A stretch of DNA of 18,012 nucleotides from DATJPW01 sp035506215 (GTDB lineage: Bacteria; Desulfobacterota; Desulfomonilia; Desulfomonilales; Desulfomonilaceae). The notes beneath the pieces are model-generated. The model had not been told where the DNA came from and did no database searches. It was given only the letters and a program-made list of their open reading frames with translations. The stretch lies in NCBI GenBank assembly GCA_035506215.1, contig DATJPW010000049.1:1-18012 (forward strand), given 5' to 3'. Below are positions 7,462-13,156 of the stretch, one piece after another. The position numbers and the translations under genes were made by a program. Every line of letters begins with the position of its first letter. Positions within the stretch are counted from its first letter, which is position 1.

Positions 7462-7902
7462 ATGTCCAACGAAGAATTTGAACCCACTATAATCGGCTTC
7501 CTTTGCAATTGGTGCGCATACGCGGGGGCGGATCTCGCGGGAGTCAGCCGGCTGCAATACCCGGCGAACCTCCGAACGATCCGCACTCTCTGTTCCGCAA
7601 CCGTCGGCCCGCACCAGATTTTGAAAGCATTTCAGAAAGGGGCCGATGGTGTCTTTGTGGGTGGGTGACACGTCGGAGATTGCCATTACCTGTACGGTAA
7701 TTACATGACGGTCAAAAGAATCAATTTCTTGAAGCAGTTGCTGGAATTCTCCGGCATCGACCCCGAACGTTTGATGCTCAAATGGGTTTCGTCTGCGGAA
7801 GGACCCCGTTTCGCTCGCGTGGTCACCGAATTTGTTGACAAGATCCGGGCCTTAGGTCCATCCCCTCTCCGTCAGGCTAATACACTTGGGCAGACGGGTT
7901 AA
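7462..7902 (+). CDS. mvhD: Second MvhD/FrhD-type [2Fe-2S] protein, predicted selenoprotein (Sec69)
   Basis: The frame starts at ATG 7462, with AGAGGA just upstream, and runs to TAA 7900-7902 through an in-frame TGA at 7666-7668, giving 146 aa. Around the TGA it reads VGG-U-HVGDCHYLYGN, the same position as in the first mvhD. The N-terminal half (NWCAYAGADLAGVSRLQYP) and the C-terminal half (SAEGPRFARVV, EFVDKI) both match the first copy closely, so they are paralogues from a duplication. The usual CSGRVDP reads CSATVGP here. The protein should carry a [2Fe-2S] cluster and connect the module-B HdrA pair to an electron donor, probably the FrhB-like protein encoded 64 nt downstream. Ordinary gene calling would end it at 68 aa, with the rest appearing as a separate 65-aa ORF from 7705. 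Confidence 0.92.
7666..7701 (+). promoter_or_regulatory. Putative bacterial SECIS element of the second mvhD
   Basis: TGA (7666-7668) is followed after 16 nt by a 6-bp stem, ATTACC (7685-7690) with GGTAAT (7696-7701), and a TGTAC loop. Stem sequence and spacing are almost the same as in the first mvhD, while the loop differs after its first two bases (TG). Function as a SelB-binding element is inferred. Confidence 0.62.
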
Positions 7903-7966
7903 CGACTAGAGTGCAGGCCGTGTGCCTTGAAGTTATCCCGGCAGTTTTATCCCATGGGAAGATGAT

Positions 7967-8794
7967 ATGATCGAACAGGTAAAGCAGCATGTAAAGACGC
8001 TCCTGAGTGACGGTTCGATAGGAGCATTTGTCGGCCTTAAAGATCAAGGCGGAAACATCCTTCCGTATATTTACGAAAAGGCTGAGGACCTCGATGACGC
8101 CTTCAGTATAGGTGATCGCCGCGCTCCGGGGGATTCCCGCTATCCCATTGCCCGAATCCTTATGACCGCTTTGAGCCGCTATACAGATACGGTATTCGGT
8201 GTATTGTTGCGAGGCTGTGACGAGAGGGCTCTAAATGAGCTTTTGCGCTGGAATCAGATGTCGGCTTCTGATAGAATAAAGCGTGTAGGAATCGCCTGCC
8301 CCGGCGAACTCGCTCAGGCGCATGAATGCCGTAAACCGTATCCGGACGAGTTCGTGGCCGGCGAAAAAGCAGAACCCGTTGCCAATGCCACCGTAGCGGA
8401 CATCATGGGCAAAGATTTGGCTGCAAGGCTTGGCTATTGGGCCTCAGAGTTCAATCGCTGCATAAAATGTTACGGCTGCCGTGACATTTGCCCGGTGTGT
8501 TTCTGCAATGTTTGCAGCTTGGAAGAGGACAGCTTGATACGCACCGGAGACCTTCCCCCCGAGAACCCGATGTTTCACCTTACGCGAGCGGTTCACATGG
8601 CGGGAAGATGCATCGATTGCAACTTGTGCACCGAAGTCTGCCCTGCTGAAATACCGTTGCGAACGCTCTACAAAAAGGTGGCGGAAATAGTGCGAGATGA
8701 ATTCGGTTATGTCACCGGCGAGCCGGGTGAAGGGAAGAAGTCACCTCTCAACATTCTCGGGCCCACGCCGGAACATACTTCGGCAAATGATTGA
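7967..8794 (+). CDS. FrhB/FdhB-like iron-sulfur protein with two [4Fe-4S] motifs
   Basis: The product has 275 aa. The N-terminal 140 residues resemble the beta-subunit family of F420-dependent hydrogenases and formate dehydrogenases: GRGCDERALNELLRWNQ-like sequence around C84 (RGCDERA), GIACPGE at C111 and HECRKPYP at C121. The C-terminal half has two ferredoxin motifs: C165/168/171/175 with extra nearby cysteines (CPVCFCNVC), and C215/218/221/225. No membrane segments are seen. Members of this family move electrons between ferredoxin-type clusters and a flavin or F420. As last gene of the operon, next to an MvhD-type protein, it is the best candidate for the electron entry or exit module of the second Hdr unit. 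An F420- or flavin-binding role is inference, since I cannot verify the flavin-binding residues by eye. An HdrC-like role through the ferredoxin half is an alternative. Confidence 0.8.
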   Translation: MIEQVKQHVKTLLSDGSIGAFVGLKDQGGNILPYIYEKAEDLDDAFSIGDRRAPGDSRYPIARILMTALSRYTDTVFGVLLRGCDERALNELLRWNQMSASDRIKRVGIACPGELAQAHECRKPYPDEFVAGEKAEPVANATVADIMGKDLAARLGYWASEFNRCIKCYGCRDICPVCFCNVCSLEEDSLIRTGDLPPENPMFHLTRAVHMAGRCIDCNLCTEVCPAEIPLRTLYKKVAEIVRDEFGYVTGEPGEGKKSPLNILGPTPEHTSAND

Positions 8795-8841
8795 CCGCGG
8801 CCGGACCTTGTGATATCAACTCACGTTCAAGACTGCAAGAA

Positions 8842-8874
8842 AATCCCCCCTTTATCAGAGGAGACAGGGGGATT
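8842..8874. repeat. Palindromic intergenic repeat downstream of the Hdr operon
   Basis: AATCCCCC (8842-8849) is the perfect inverse complement of GGGGGATT (8867-8874), with a 17-nt spacer containing TTTATCAGAGGAG. Its translation on the - strand gives PLSPLIKGG, a spurious peptide I recognise from dispersed intergenic repeats in many bacterial genomes. It lies 47 nt after the operon's stop and may also stop transcription; a T-rich stretch follows the stem only on the - strand. Confidence 0.6.
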
Positions 8875-8923
8875 CGGAATGCAAATTGGTATGACAGCCC
8901 ACTAAAGCCGCTCGGACCATGCA

Positions 8924-9205
8924 ATGGATCCAAAACCGAGGCCAAAACCAGCGCGTTTTGTATTTCTTGACAGCCAAATAGTGATTGAATGCCCTTTCTG
9001 TGGCAGAACTTTGCTCAAAACCAATTACAAACGAATAACAAAATTACTTCACTATGAGGGCGATCCGCCGGGCAAATTCTGTACTAAATGTGGGGGAGTG
9101 GCCATACTCGAACTCGAATCAAAGGCCAGGGAGAAGGTCCTCTCGAAAATCGAAAAGCATGCCACGGCCGAAAAATCCGATTCAGGCACCCCTGTCGGCG
9201 GCTAG
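8924..9205 (+). CDS. Small zinc-ribbon protein of unknown function
   Basis: The 93-aa protein has two CxxC pairs, C23-P-F-C26-G and C53-T-K-C56-G, about 27 residues apart, typical of a zinc-ribbon fold. A Lys/Arg/Glu-rich helical tail follows (SKAREKVLSKIEKH). No signal peptide or membrane segment is visible. ATG 8924 has only a weak CGGA upstream, so the start is less certain. It stands between a palindromic repeat and the cysteine hydrolase gene, 119 nt ahead of the latter, and its coding sequence shows no stop disruption. I do not recognise a specific family. Nucleic-acid binding or a metallochaperone role is possible, but nothing in the sequence decides between them. Confidence 0.6.
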   Translation: MDPKPRPKPARFVFLDSQIVIECPFCGRTLLKTNYKRITKLLHYEGDPPGKFCTKCGGVAILELESKAREKVLSKIEKHATAEKSDSGTPVGG

Positions 9206-9311
9206 TCTCGGAGCACGGGGTGATCGCGCGTTCCGCGGGAGAGCCGCTTCATTCGGAGTTTTCACGAACGATGCGGTTCGCTTCGCTCACCACACTCTAC
9301 TTTTGCTGATC
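9206..9311. repeat. Possible dispersed-repeat fragment upstream of the hydrolase gene
   Basis: The gap contains ATGCGGTTCGCTTCGCTCACC. On the opposite strand this reads as the spurious peptide GERSEPHR, a recurrent translation of intergenic repeats as I remember it. No gene is supported here. The ribosome-binding site of the next gene follows it. Confidence 0.3.
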
Positions 9312-9324
9312 GAGGAGGCATATC

Positions 9325-9864
9325 GTGCTCACTCCGGAAGACACAGTTCTCGTACTCATCGATGTTCAGGAAAAACTTGCCCGAGCTATGTTTGACAGAG
9401 AAGCGCTGGTGGAAAATGCGGTAAAGATGGTGAGCGGCGCCAAAATCCTGGGGATACCAATTATCCGCACAGAACAAAATCCCAACGGCCTTGGTCCCAC
9501 CATCCCCGAATTAGGCGCATTATTAAGTGATGTCGACCCCATCACCAAATTGAGCTTCAGTTGCTGCGGCGAACCTCGTTTCATGGACGAATTGGGTAAA
9601 CTCGGGCGCAAGCAAATTCTTGTCGGCGGTATTGAATCGCATGTCTGCGTTTATCAGACCGTGCTGGAACTTGTGCCTTTGCGGTACGAGGTCCAAGTGC
9701 TGGCCGATGTCGTGTCCTCGAGGACTGTCGAAAATAGGAACATCGGCCTCGAACGGTGCAAGGCGGCAGGCGCTTCAATGACAAGTGTCGAGACTTCTCT
9801 CTTCGAGATGCTCCGAGCAGCGGAAGGCGACAAATTTAAGCAAATGCTAAAAGTGGTGAAGTGA
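9325..9864 (+). CDS. Isochorismatase-like cysteine hydrolase
   Basis: The 179-aa protein has the length and fold signature of the isochorismatase/nicotinamidase/YcaC superfamily. The catalytic triad can be placed: D13 in LVLIDVQ, K75 in DPITKLSF, and C108 in GGIESHVCVYQT. The GTG start at 9325 is fixed by a strong GAGGAGG six bases upstream. Cytoplasmic; no signal peptide. Members hydrolyse amides or enol ethers (nicotinamide, N-carbamoyl compounds, isochorismate), and the exact substrate cannot be read from the sequence. It is not joined to a biosynthetic cluster here. It converges with the prolyl-isomerase gene, whose stop is 63 nt away on the other strand. Confidence 0.88.
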   Translation: MLTPEDTVLVLIDVQEKLARAMFDREALVENAVKMVSGAKILGIPIIRTEQNPNGLGPTIPELGALLSDVDPITKLSFSCCGEPRFMDELGKLGRKQILVGGIESHVCVYQTVLELVPLRYEVQVLADVVSSRTVENRNIGLERCKAAGASMTSVETSLFEMLRAAEGDKFKQMLKVVK

Positions 9865-9905
9865 CGCGTACATATACTCCGATAGCCGAGACTGCCTTAG
9901 AACGG

Positions 9906-9929
9906 TTACGAATCCGTAATTGCCTTTTT
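9906..9929 (+). terminator. Weak possible terminator between convergent genes
   Basis: TTACG (9906-9910) pairs with CGTAA (9915-9919) around AATC, and a run of five T follows (9925-9929). The stem is short and AT-leaning, so the call is weak. Its place between two convergent stops favours it. Confidence 0.3.
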
Positions 9930-10347
9930 ATCTGGCCTCCAACAATTCAACGTCAAAGATCAGTGTGGCATTTGGGGGAATGACCTTTCCCGCTCCGCGT
10001 GGGCCGTATGCCAGGGCCGGAGGAATTGTTATGATGGCTCGAGTGCCCACTTTCATGGCCGCGAAGGCTTCATCCCATCCACGAATGACCTTGCCCGCGC
10101 CGAGAACGAAAGGGAACGGCTGACCTCGATCTCGGGAGCTGTCGAATTTGGTCCCATCAGGCAGCGTGCCAATATAGTGAACCACAAGTGTCTGCCCGTT
10201 CTTAGGCATGGGGCCCTGACCTTCCTTGACTATCTCAATCTTTACACCGCCTGGCGTCATGGCAGTCCTCTCCGCATTTGTTGAAGTGACAGCCAGGAGC
10301 ATAAGACATGCCGAACAAGCTGTCACTATGAAGAATCGACTTTTCAA
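9928..10347 (-). CDS. Exported FKBP-type peptidyl-prolyl cis-trans isomerase
   Basis: The 139-aa protein has an N-terminal signal peptide (basic MKSR, hydrophobic stretch to about residue 23, likely cleavage after NA-25) and then one complete FKBP domain. Family positions are present: VHYIGTLPDGTKFDSS with Y58, F68 and D69, PFPFVLG with F80, VIRGWDEA with W91, and IPPALAYGPRGAG with Y114, ending in FDVELLEAR. It should speed proline isomerisation in proteins folding in the periplasm. The start codon is TTG at 10347, with GGAGAGG at 10351-10357 on the - strand, so no upstream ATG is needed. It is 173 nt downstream of the chagasin-like gene on the same strand and may share its transcript. Confidence 0.92.
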   Translation of the reverse strand: MKSRFFIVTACSACLMLLAVTSTNAERTAMTPGGVKIEIVKEGQGPMPKNGQTLVVHYIGTLPDGTKFDSSRDRGQPFPFVLGAGKVIRGWDEAFAAMKVGTRAIITIPPALAYGPRGAGKVIPPNATLIFDVELLEAR

Positions 10348-10520
10348 CGGCCTCTCCTTTCTTCAGATCACGTGAAAGCAAACGTGTACCACACCTAGTC
10401 GCAGATGTCCCGAATTATTACTCATCCAGTTCCGGAAGGTCTTGTCCCCGGAGGAGGGCTCTTTGGGCCGAGCTTTGGGGAACGATGATCCTACAACAAG
10501 CAGACAACAACGTTGCCCTG

Positions 10521-10922
10521 TCACGGCGATATGATGATGCGAAAGGTTTTTCTGTCTGCGACCTCTTTTTCCCAGGAACGCTTATACGTGAAATCAATTT
10601 CGGTTTCACCCACTTTGACCGGCTTGAAAACAAAAGTCGTGACTCCTCCGACTCCTACGTAATTCTTCGGCTTCGACGGGTCACGTTTATGGCTTTCTTC
10701 TTTTAACTGCACGAAATTCTTATCATACGAAACTTCCCATTTGTAGCCGGTGGAGGGGTTGGCTTTCAGAGCTATGTTAAATGTCTTGTTCAAAGACACT
10801 TTTCGGGAGGTGATCTCTGCGTCGGAGTCGCTATTCGCCAACAAAAAGGAAAGGACTACCGAGGCCGACAAAGCAAGCAATCGATGTGAAATCTTCGATC
10901 CGCGGAGAACACGCTGAGTCAT
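10521..10922 (-). CDS. Exported chagasin-family (I42) cysteine-protease inhibitor
   Basis: The 133-aa protein has a signal peptide (hydrophobic core about residues 15-29, likely cleavage after DSDA-35) and a chagasin-like beta domain. The three inhibitory loops are recognisable: NPSTGYKW at 55-62 (family NPTTGY), VGVGG at 89-93, and YKRSWE with R115-S116-W117 where the family usually has RPW. Chagasin-type proteins block papain-like cysteine proteases by inserting these loops in the active-site cleft. Here it would act in the periplasm or outside the cell. GGAGG lies just upstream of the ATG on the - strand (about 10929-10934). It is separated from the FKBP gene downstream by a 173-nt gap in which I see no gene. 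Confidence 0.88.
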   Translation of the reverse strand: MTQRVLRGSKISHRLLALSASVVLSFLLANSDSDAEITSRKVSLNKTFNIALKANPSTGYKWEVSYDKNFVQLKEESHKRDPSKPKNYVGVGGVTTFVFKPVKVGETEIDFTYKRSWEKEVADRKTFRIIISP

Positions 10923-11282
10923 TCTTCCCCTCCTTCTGTTCTGTCGCCTGTTGAAAACCTTTTCGAAGGTTGAGACACTCTACCTTGCGTTCACTGAAAG
11001 CGCTTTGGTCTCATGCCGTTTGACCATAATTCTCGTAACATACCCAATGTAGGCTGTTATTGCGAGGAATAAAAAGTGGGACGGGCGTCCCGCCTGTCTG
11101 ATGGGATTGACCGGCAAGATGCCGGTCCCACTGGACAATCTCCAAGCTGGTCATCTCGGATTTGATTCGGGACCCAGTCTGGATAGCGACCTTCTCCGAT
11201 AAAGCAGTGAGGGAATTGCCACGGGCTTCGCGCCCTCACGACGACAACCCTCGGCCTCGATATACTCCTTATCACGACTTTC
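10923..11282. other. 360-nt intergenic region rich in inverted repeats
   Basis: No gene is supported here. The left end holds the ribosome-binding site of the chagasin-like gene and a 6-bp hairpin with a TTCG loop, AACCTT (10956-10961) with AAGGTT (10966-10971). The rest is the composite palindromic element at 11076-11131 and a second repeat-like stretch to 11290. Confidence 0.6.
11076..11131. repeat. Composite palindromic repeat with two nested hairpins
   Basis: GTGGGAC (11076-11082) and GTCCCAC (11125-11131) form the outer pair. Inside lie GGGAC-GGGC-GTCCC (11078-11091) and CCGGCA-AGA-TGCCGG (11111-11125), both perfect. The outer and inner pairings compete, so alternative folds are possible. 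The - strand translates to RRDARPTF, a spurious peptide I recognise from dispersed repeats in other genomes. Confidence 0.65.
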
Positions 11283-11290
11283 TCAGGCAG
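11150..11290. repeat. Second repeat-like stretch next to the oxidoreductase stop
   Basis: GTGAGGG (11207-11213) pairs with CCCTCAC (11233-11239), and the - strand reads PDWVPNQIRDD, another recurrent spurious translation of dispersed repeats. It runs up to, and slightly past, the stop codon of the Rieske oxidoreductase gene (11283). Confidence 0.4.
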
Positions 11291-12899
11291 CATGCCGTAA
11301 CCGGCGATGACTCTGATTCAAGAGTTCCACTAGGTCGAAAGACTTGTCCTTCAGCCTGTCAGAGCTGGGCATTCTGTTCAGCCGCATCAATTCTTCTATC
11401 GCGTCCATTTCTTTTTCCCGGTTGTTGCCCGCGGCAGCGTAAACCTGACTATTTTTCGCAAAGAAGGCGATGAAATCCAGCGCAGCCAAATCGCCGTGAA
11501 AAACTATTTCATCCCATTGGGTAGCGTGTCCGACGTAGCGGAAATATAGACCGACCTGATTTGTCCAGAAGAATGGTACACCTCGGTATGCCGTCTCCTT
11601 GCCGGCCATGTTGTGCCCGGCCACGCGTCCCTGTTGCTCAGCGGTGCGCCAGTGTTCGATTCTTATATCCTCACCGCTTCGCCACTCTGGAAACGTTGCA
11701 ATATCACCCGCGGCGTAGACGTCCGGACCGACTCGAAAATGTTCATCCACCTTTAGACTTCCGTCAGACATCAGAAGACCGCTGTTGCGAAGGAAATCAG
11801 TGGCCGGCGTCACCCCGACTCCCAAAATAACCATATCTGATTTGATCCGCTCGCCGTTTTTGAGAACCACTGTCTCCACCTTCTGATCGCCTTCAAACTC
11901 TGCTATCTCTACGCCAAATCTGAAATTCACACCATTTTGCTCATGCAATTTCTGAAACATCTTGCCCATATCCGGACCGAGCACATGCTCGAACGGCATC
12001 GCCTCCCGCGCCAGGACCGTGACAGGAATTTTCCGCTCCCGCAAGGCATTCGCGGTCTCCATTCCGATGAAGCTGGCGCCGACTACAACTGTGTGCTGAG
12101 CATTTTCACTTGCTTTGAAAATAGTCGCGGCATCCGCGAAACTGCGCAGCGTAAAAATGTTGCCCAAATGTGCTCCCGGCACATCCAATGTGCGCGGGAC
12201 CCCTCCGGTTGCTATCAGCAACACGTCATATTCTGTGGTTTCGCCGCTCTCGAAGGTTATCACTTTCTTGACTACATCTACTGCGCTCACTCTTCGCTGA
12301 AACATTAACTCGATGCCGTGGTCATGATAAAATTCTTCAGGCCGAAGCTGCACTGCTCCTTCATCAGACTTGCCTTCCATGTAATCTTTGCTCAACTGCG
12401 GACGATCATAAGGAAAGCGGTTTTCATGAGTTATCATGACTATTCGGCCCCTGAAACCGTCTTCCCGCAAGGTTTGGGCGGCCGCGTTCCCTGCGGCTCC
12501 CGCGCCGAGGATGACAAAGGTTCGTTTATCCGCTTTCAGATCAGGTTTCACCATATCAGGGTTTCGACTTTCCTCGAATAACTCGGGGACCTGCACAACC
12601 AAGTCTTCGCCTTCAACTCGCACTTCGTACCGGGCAAGCGCATCGAGTGAAGGCGGTTCTTCTACGTTCCCGGTTGTCGCATCATAGGCCGCATGGTGCC
12701 AAGGGCAAACAATCCTGCTGCCGCTCAGGATGCCCTCATCCAGGGACGCGCCGTAATGCGGGCAGAGAGCGCCTAACGCATAGAATCGGCCGTTGATCTT
12801 GGTCAGCAGTATCTTTTTTTCCTCTCCCACCTTGAAGGACTTCATTTCCCCTTCCTTCAAATCATTAACTTTGGCTATGGTAACTTCCTTAAAGCTCAT
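11283..12899 (-). CDS. Rieske-FAD/NAD oxidoreductase (AIF/ferredoxin-reductase type)
   Basis: The 538-aa protein starts with a Rieske [2Fe-2S] domain, with C46-P-H48 and C65-PW-H68 as ligands, and continues with a pyridine-nucleotide-disulfide oxidoreductase: FAD motif GAGAAG at 132-137, a second nucleotide-binding motif VVVGASFIGMETA, GVGVTPATDF, and DVYAAGDIATFP near the end of the FAD domain. The last 100 residues resemble the reductase C-terminal domain. This order is that of AIF-like (AIFM3-type) or ferredoxin-reductase proteins fused to their own Rieske cluster; they move electrons between NAD(P)H and the Rieske centre. No signal peptide, so it is probably cytoplasmic. The ATG at 12899 has AAGGAG nine bases upstream (12909-12914 on the - strand). 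An oxidative-stress or nitrite/oxygen-scavenging role is a guess. Family assignment is firm, substrate unknown. Confidence 0.92.
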   Translation of the reverse strand: MSFKEVTIAKVNDLKEGEMKSFKVGEEKKILLTKINGRFYALGALCPHYGASLDEGILSGSRIVCPWHHAAYDATTGNVEEPPSLDALARYEVRVEGEDLVVQVPELFEESRNPDMVKPDLKADKRTFVILGAGAAGNAAAQTLREDGFRGRIVMITHENRFPYDRPQLSKDYMEGKSDEGAVQLRPEEFYHDHGIELMFQRRVSAVDVVKKVITFESGETTEYDVLLIATGGVPRTLDVPGAHLGNIFTLRSFADAATIFKASENAQHTVVVGASFIGMETANALRERKIPVTVLAREAMPFEHVLGPDMGKMFQKLHEQNGVNFRFGVEIAEFEGDQKVETVVLKNGERIKSDMVILGVGVTPATDFLRNSGLLMSDGSLKVDEHFRVGPDVYAAGDIATFPEWRSGEDIRIEHWRTAEQQGRVAGHNMAGKETAYRGVPFFWTNQVGLYFRYVGHATQWDEIVFHGDLAALDFIAFFAKNSQVYAAAGNNREKEMDAIEELMRLNRMPSSDRLKDKSFDLVELLNQSHRRLRHAA

Positions 12900-13127
12900 C
12901 TGTATCGTCTCCTTAGCTCGGTTTTGGACCGCGTTATCATAGAGCGGACTCGTTACTCCCCTACTCTATTGATGCCAAGGAGATGATTGCGTTGCGAAAG
13001 AAAAATCAAAAACGAGAGGTGAGACAGGTGTGCCGCGCCAGGACACAGGCTCGGAAAAAATGGGCGGACTTATAGAGATTGTTTCAGGATCACATCAACA
13101 TTCGAAAATCTAGGGACTATACCCCAT
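12900..13127. other. Leader region of the oxidoreductase gene
   Basis: No gene is seen. On the - strand a TATGAT sequence (12936-12941) lies upstream of the AAGGAG of the oxidoreductase gene and could be a -10 box, but I find no -35 at normal spacing. The 253-nt distance from the macroglobulin stop to this start suggests that the oxidoreductase has its own promoter. Confidence 0.3.
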
Positions 13128-13156
13128 GTAGGGGCAGGTTTGAAACCTGCCCCTAC
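13128..13156. repeat. Perfect 14-bp palindrome at the end of the macroglobulin gene
   Basis: GTAGGGGCAGGTTT (13128-13141) and its exact inverse complement (13143-13156) flank a single G. The right arm contains the TAG stop of the macroglobulin gene. No T-run follows on the - strand. It looks like a dispersed repeat that may double as an mRNA 3'-end hairpin. Confidence 0.65.

Noticed and set aside
7705..7902. Separate 65-aa gene downstream of the second mvhD
   Set aside because: It is in the same frame and is the C-terminal half of the MvhD protein after selenocysteine; its apparent ATG is internal.
8748..8945. 65-aa - strand ORF over the operon end
   Set aside because: It contains PLSPLIKGG, a spurious translation of an inverted repeat, and has no protein-like conservation signature.
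11057..11293. 78-aa - strand ORF across the intergenic repeats
   Set aside because: Its peptide (PDWVPNQIRDD, RRDARPTF) is a translation of dispersed palindromic repeats, and it overlaps the end of the oxidoreductase gene.
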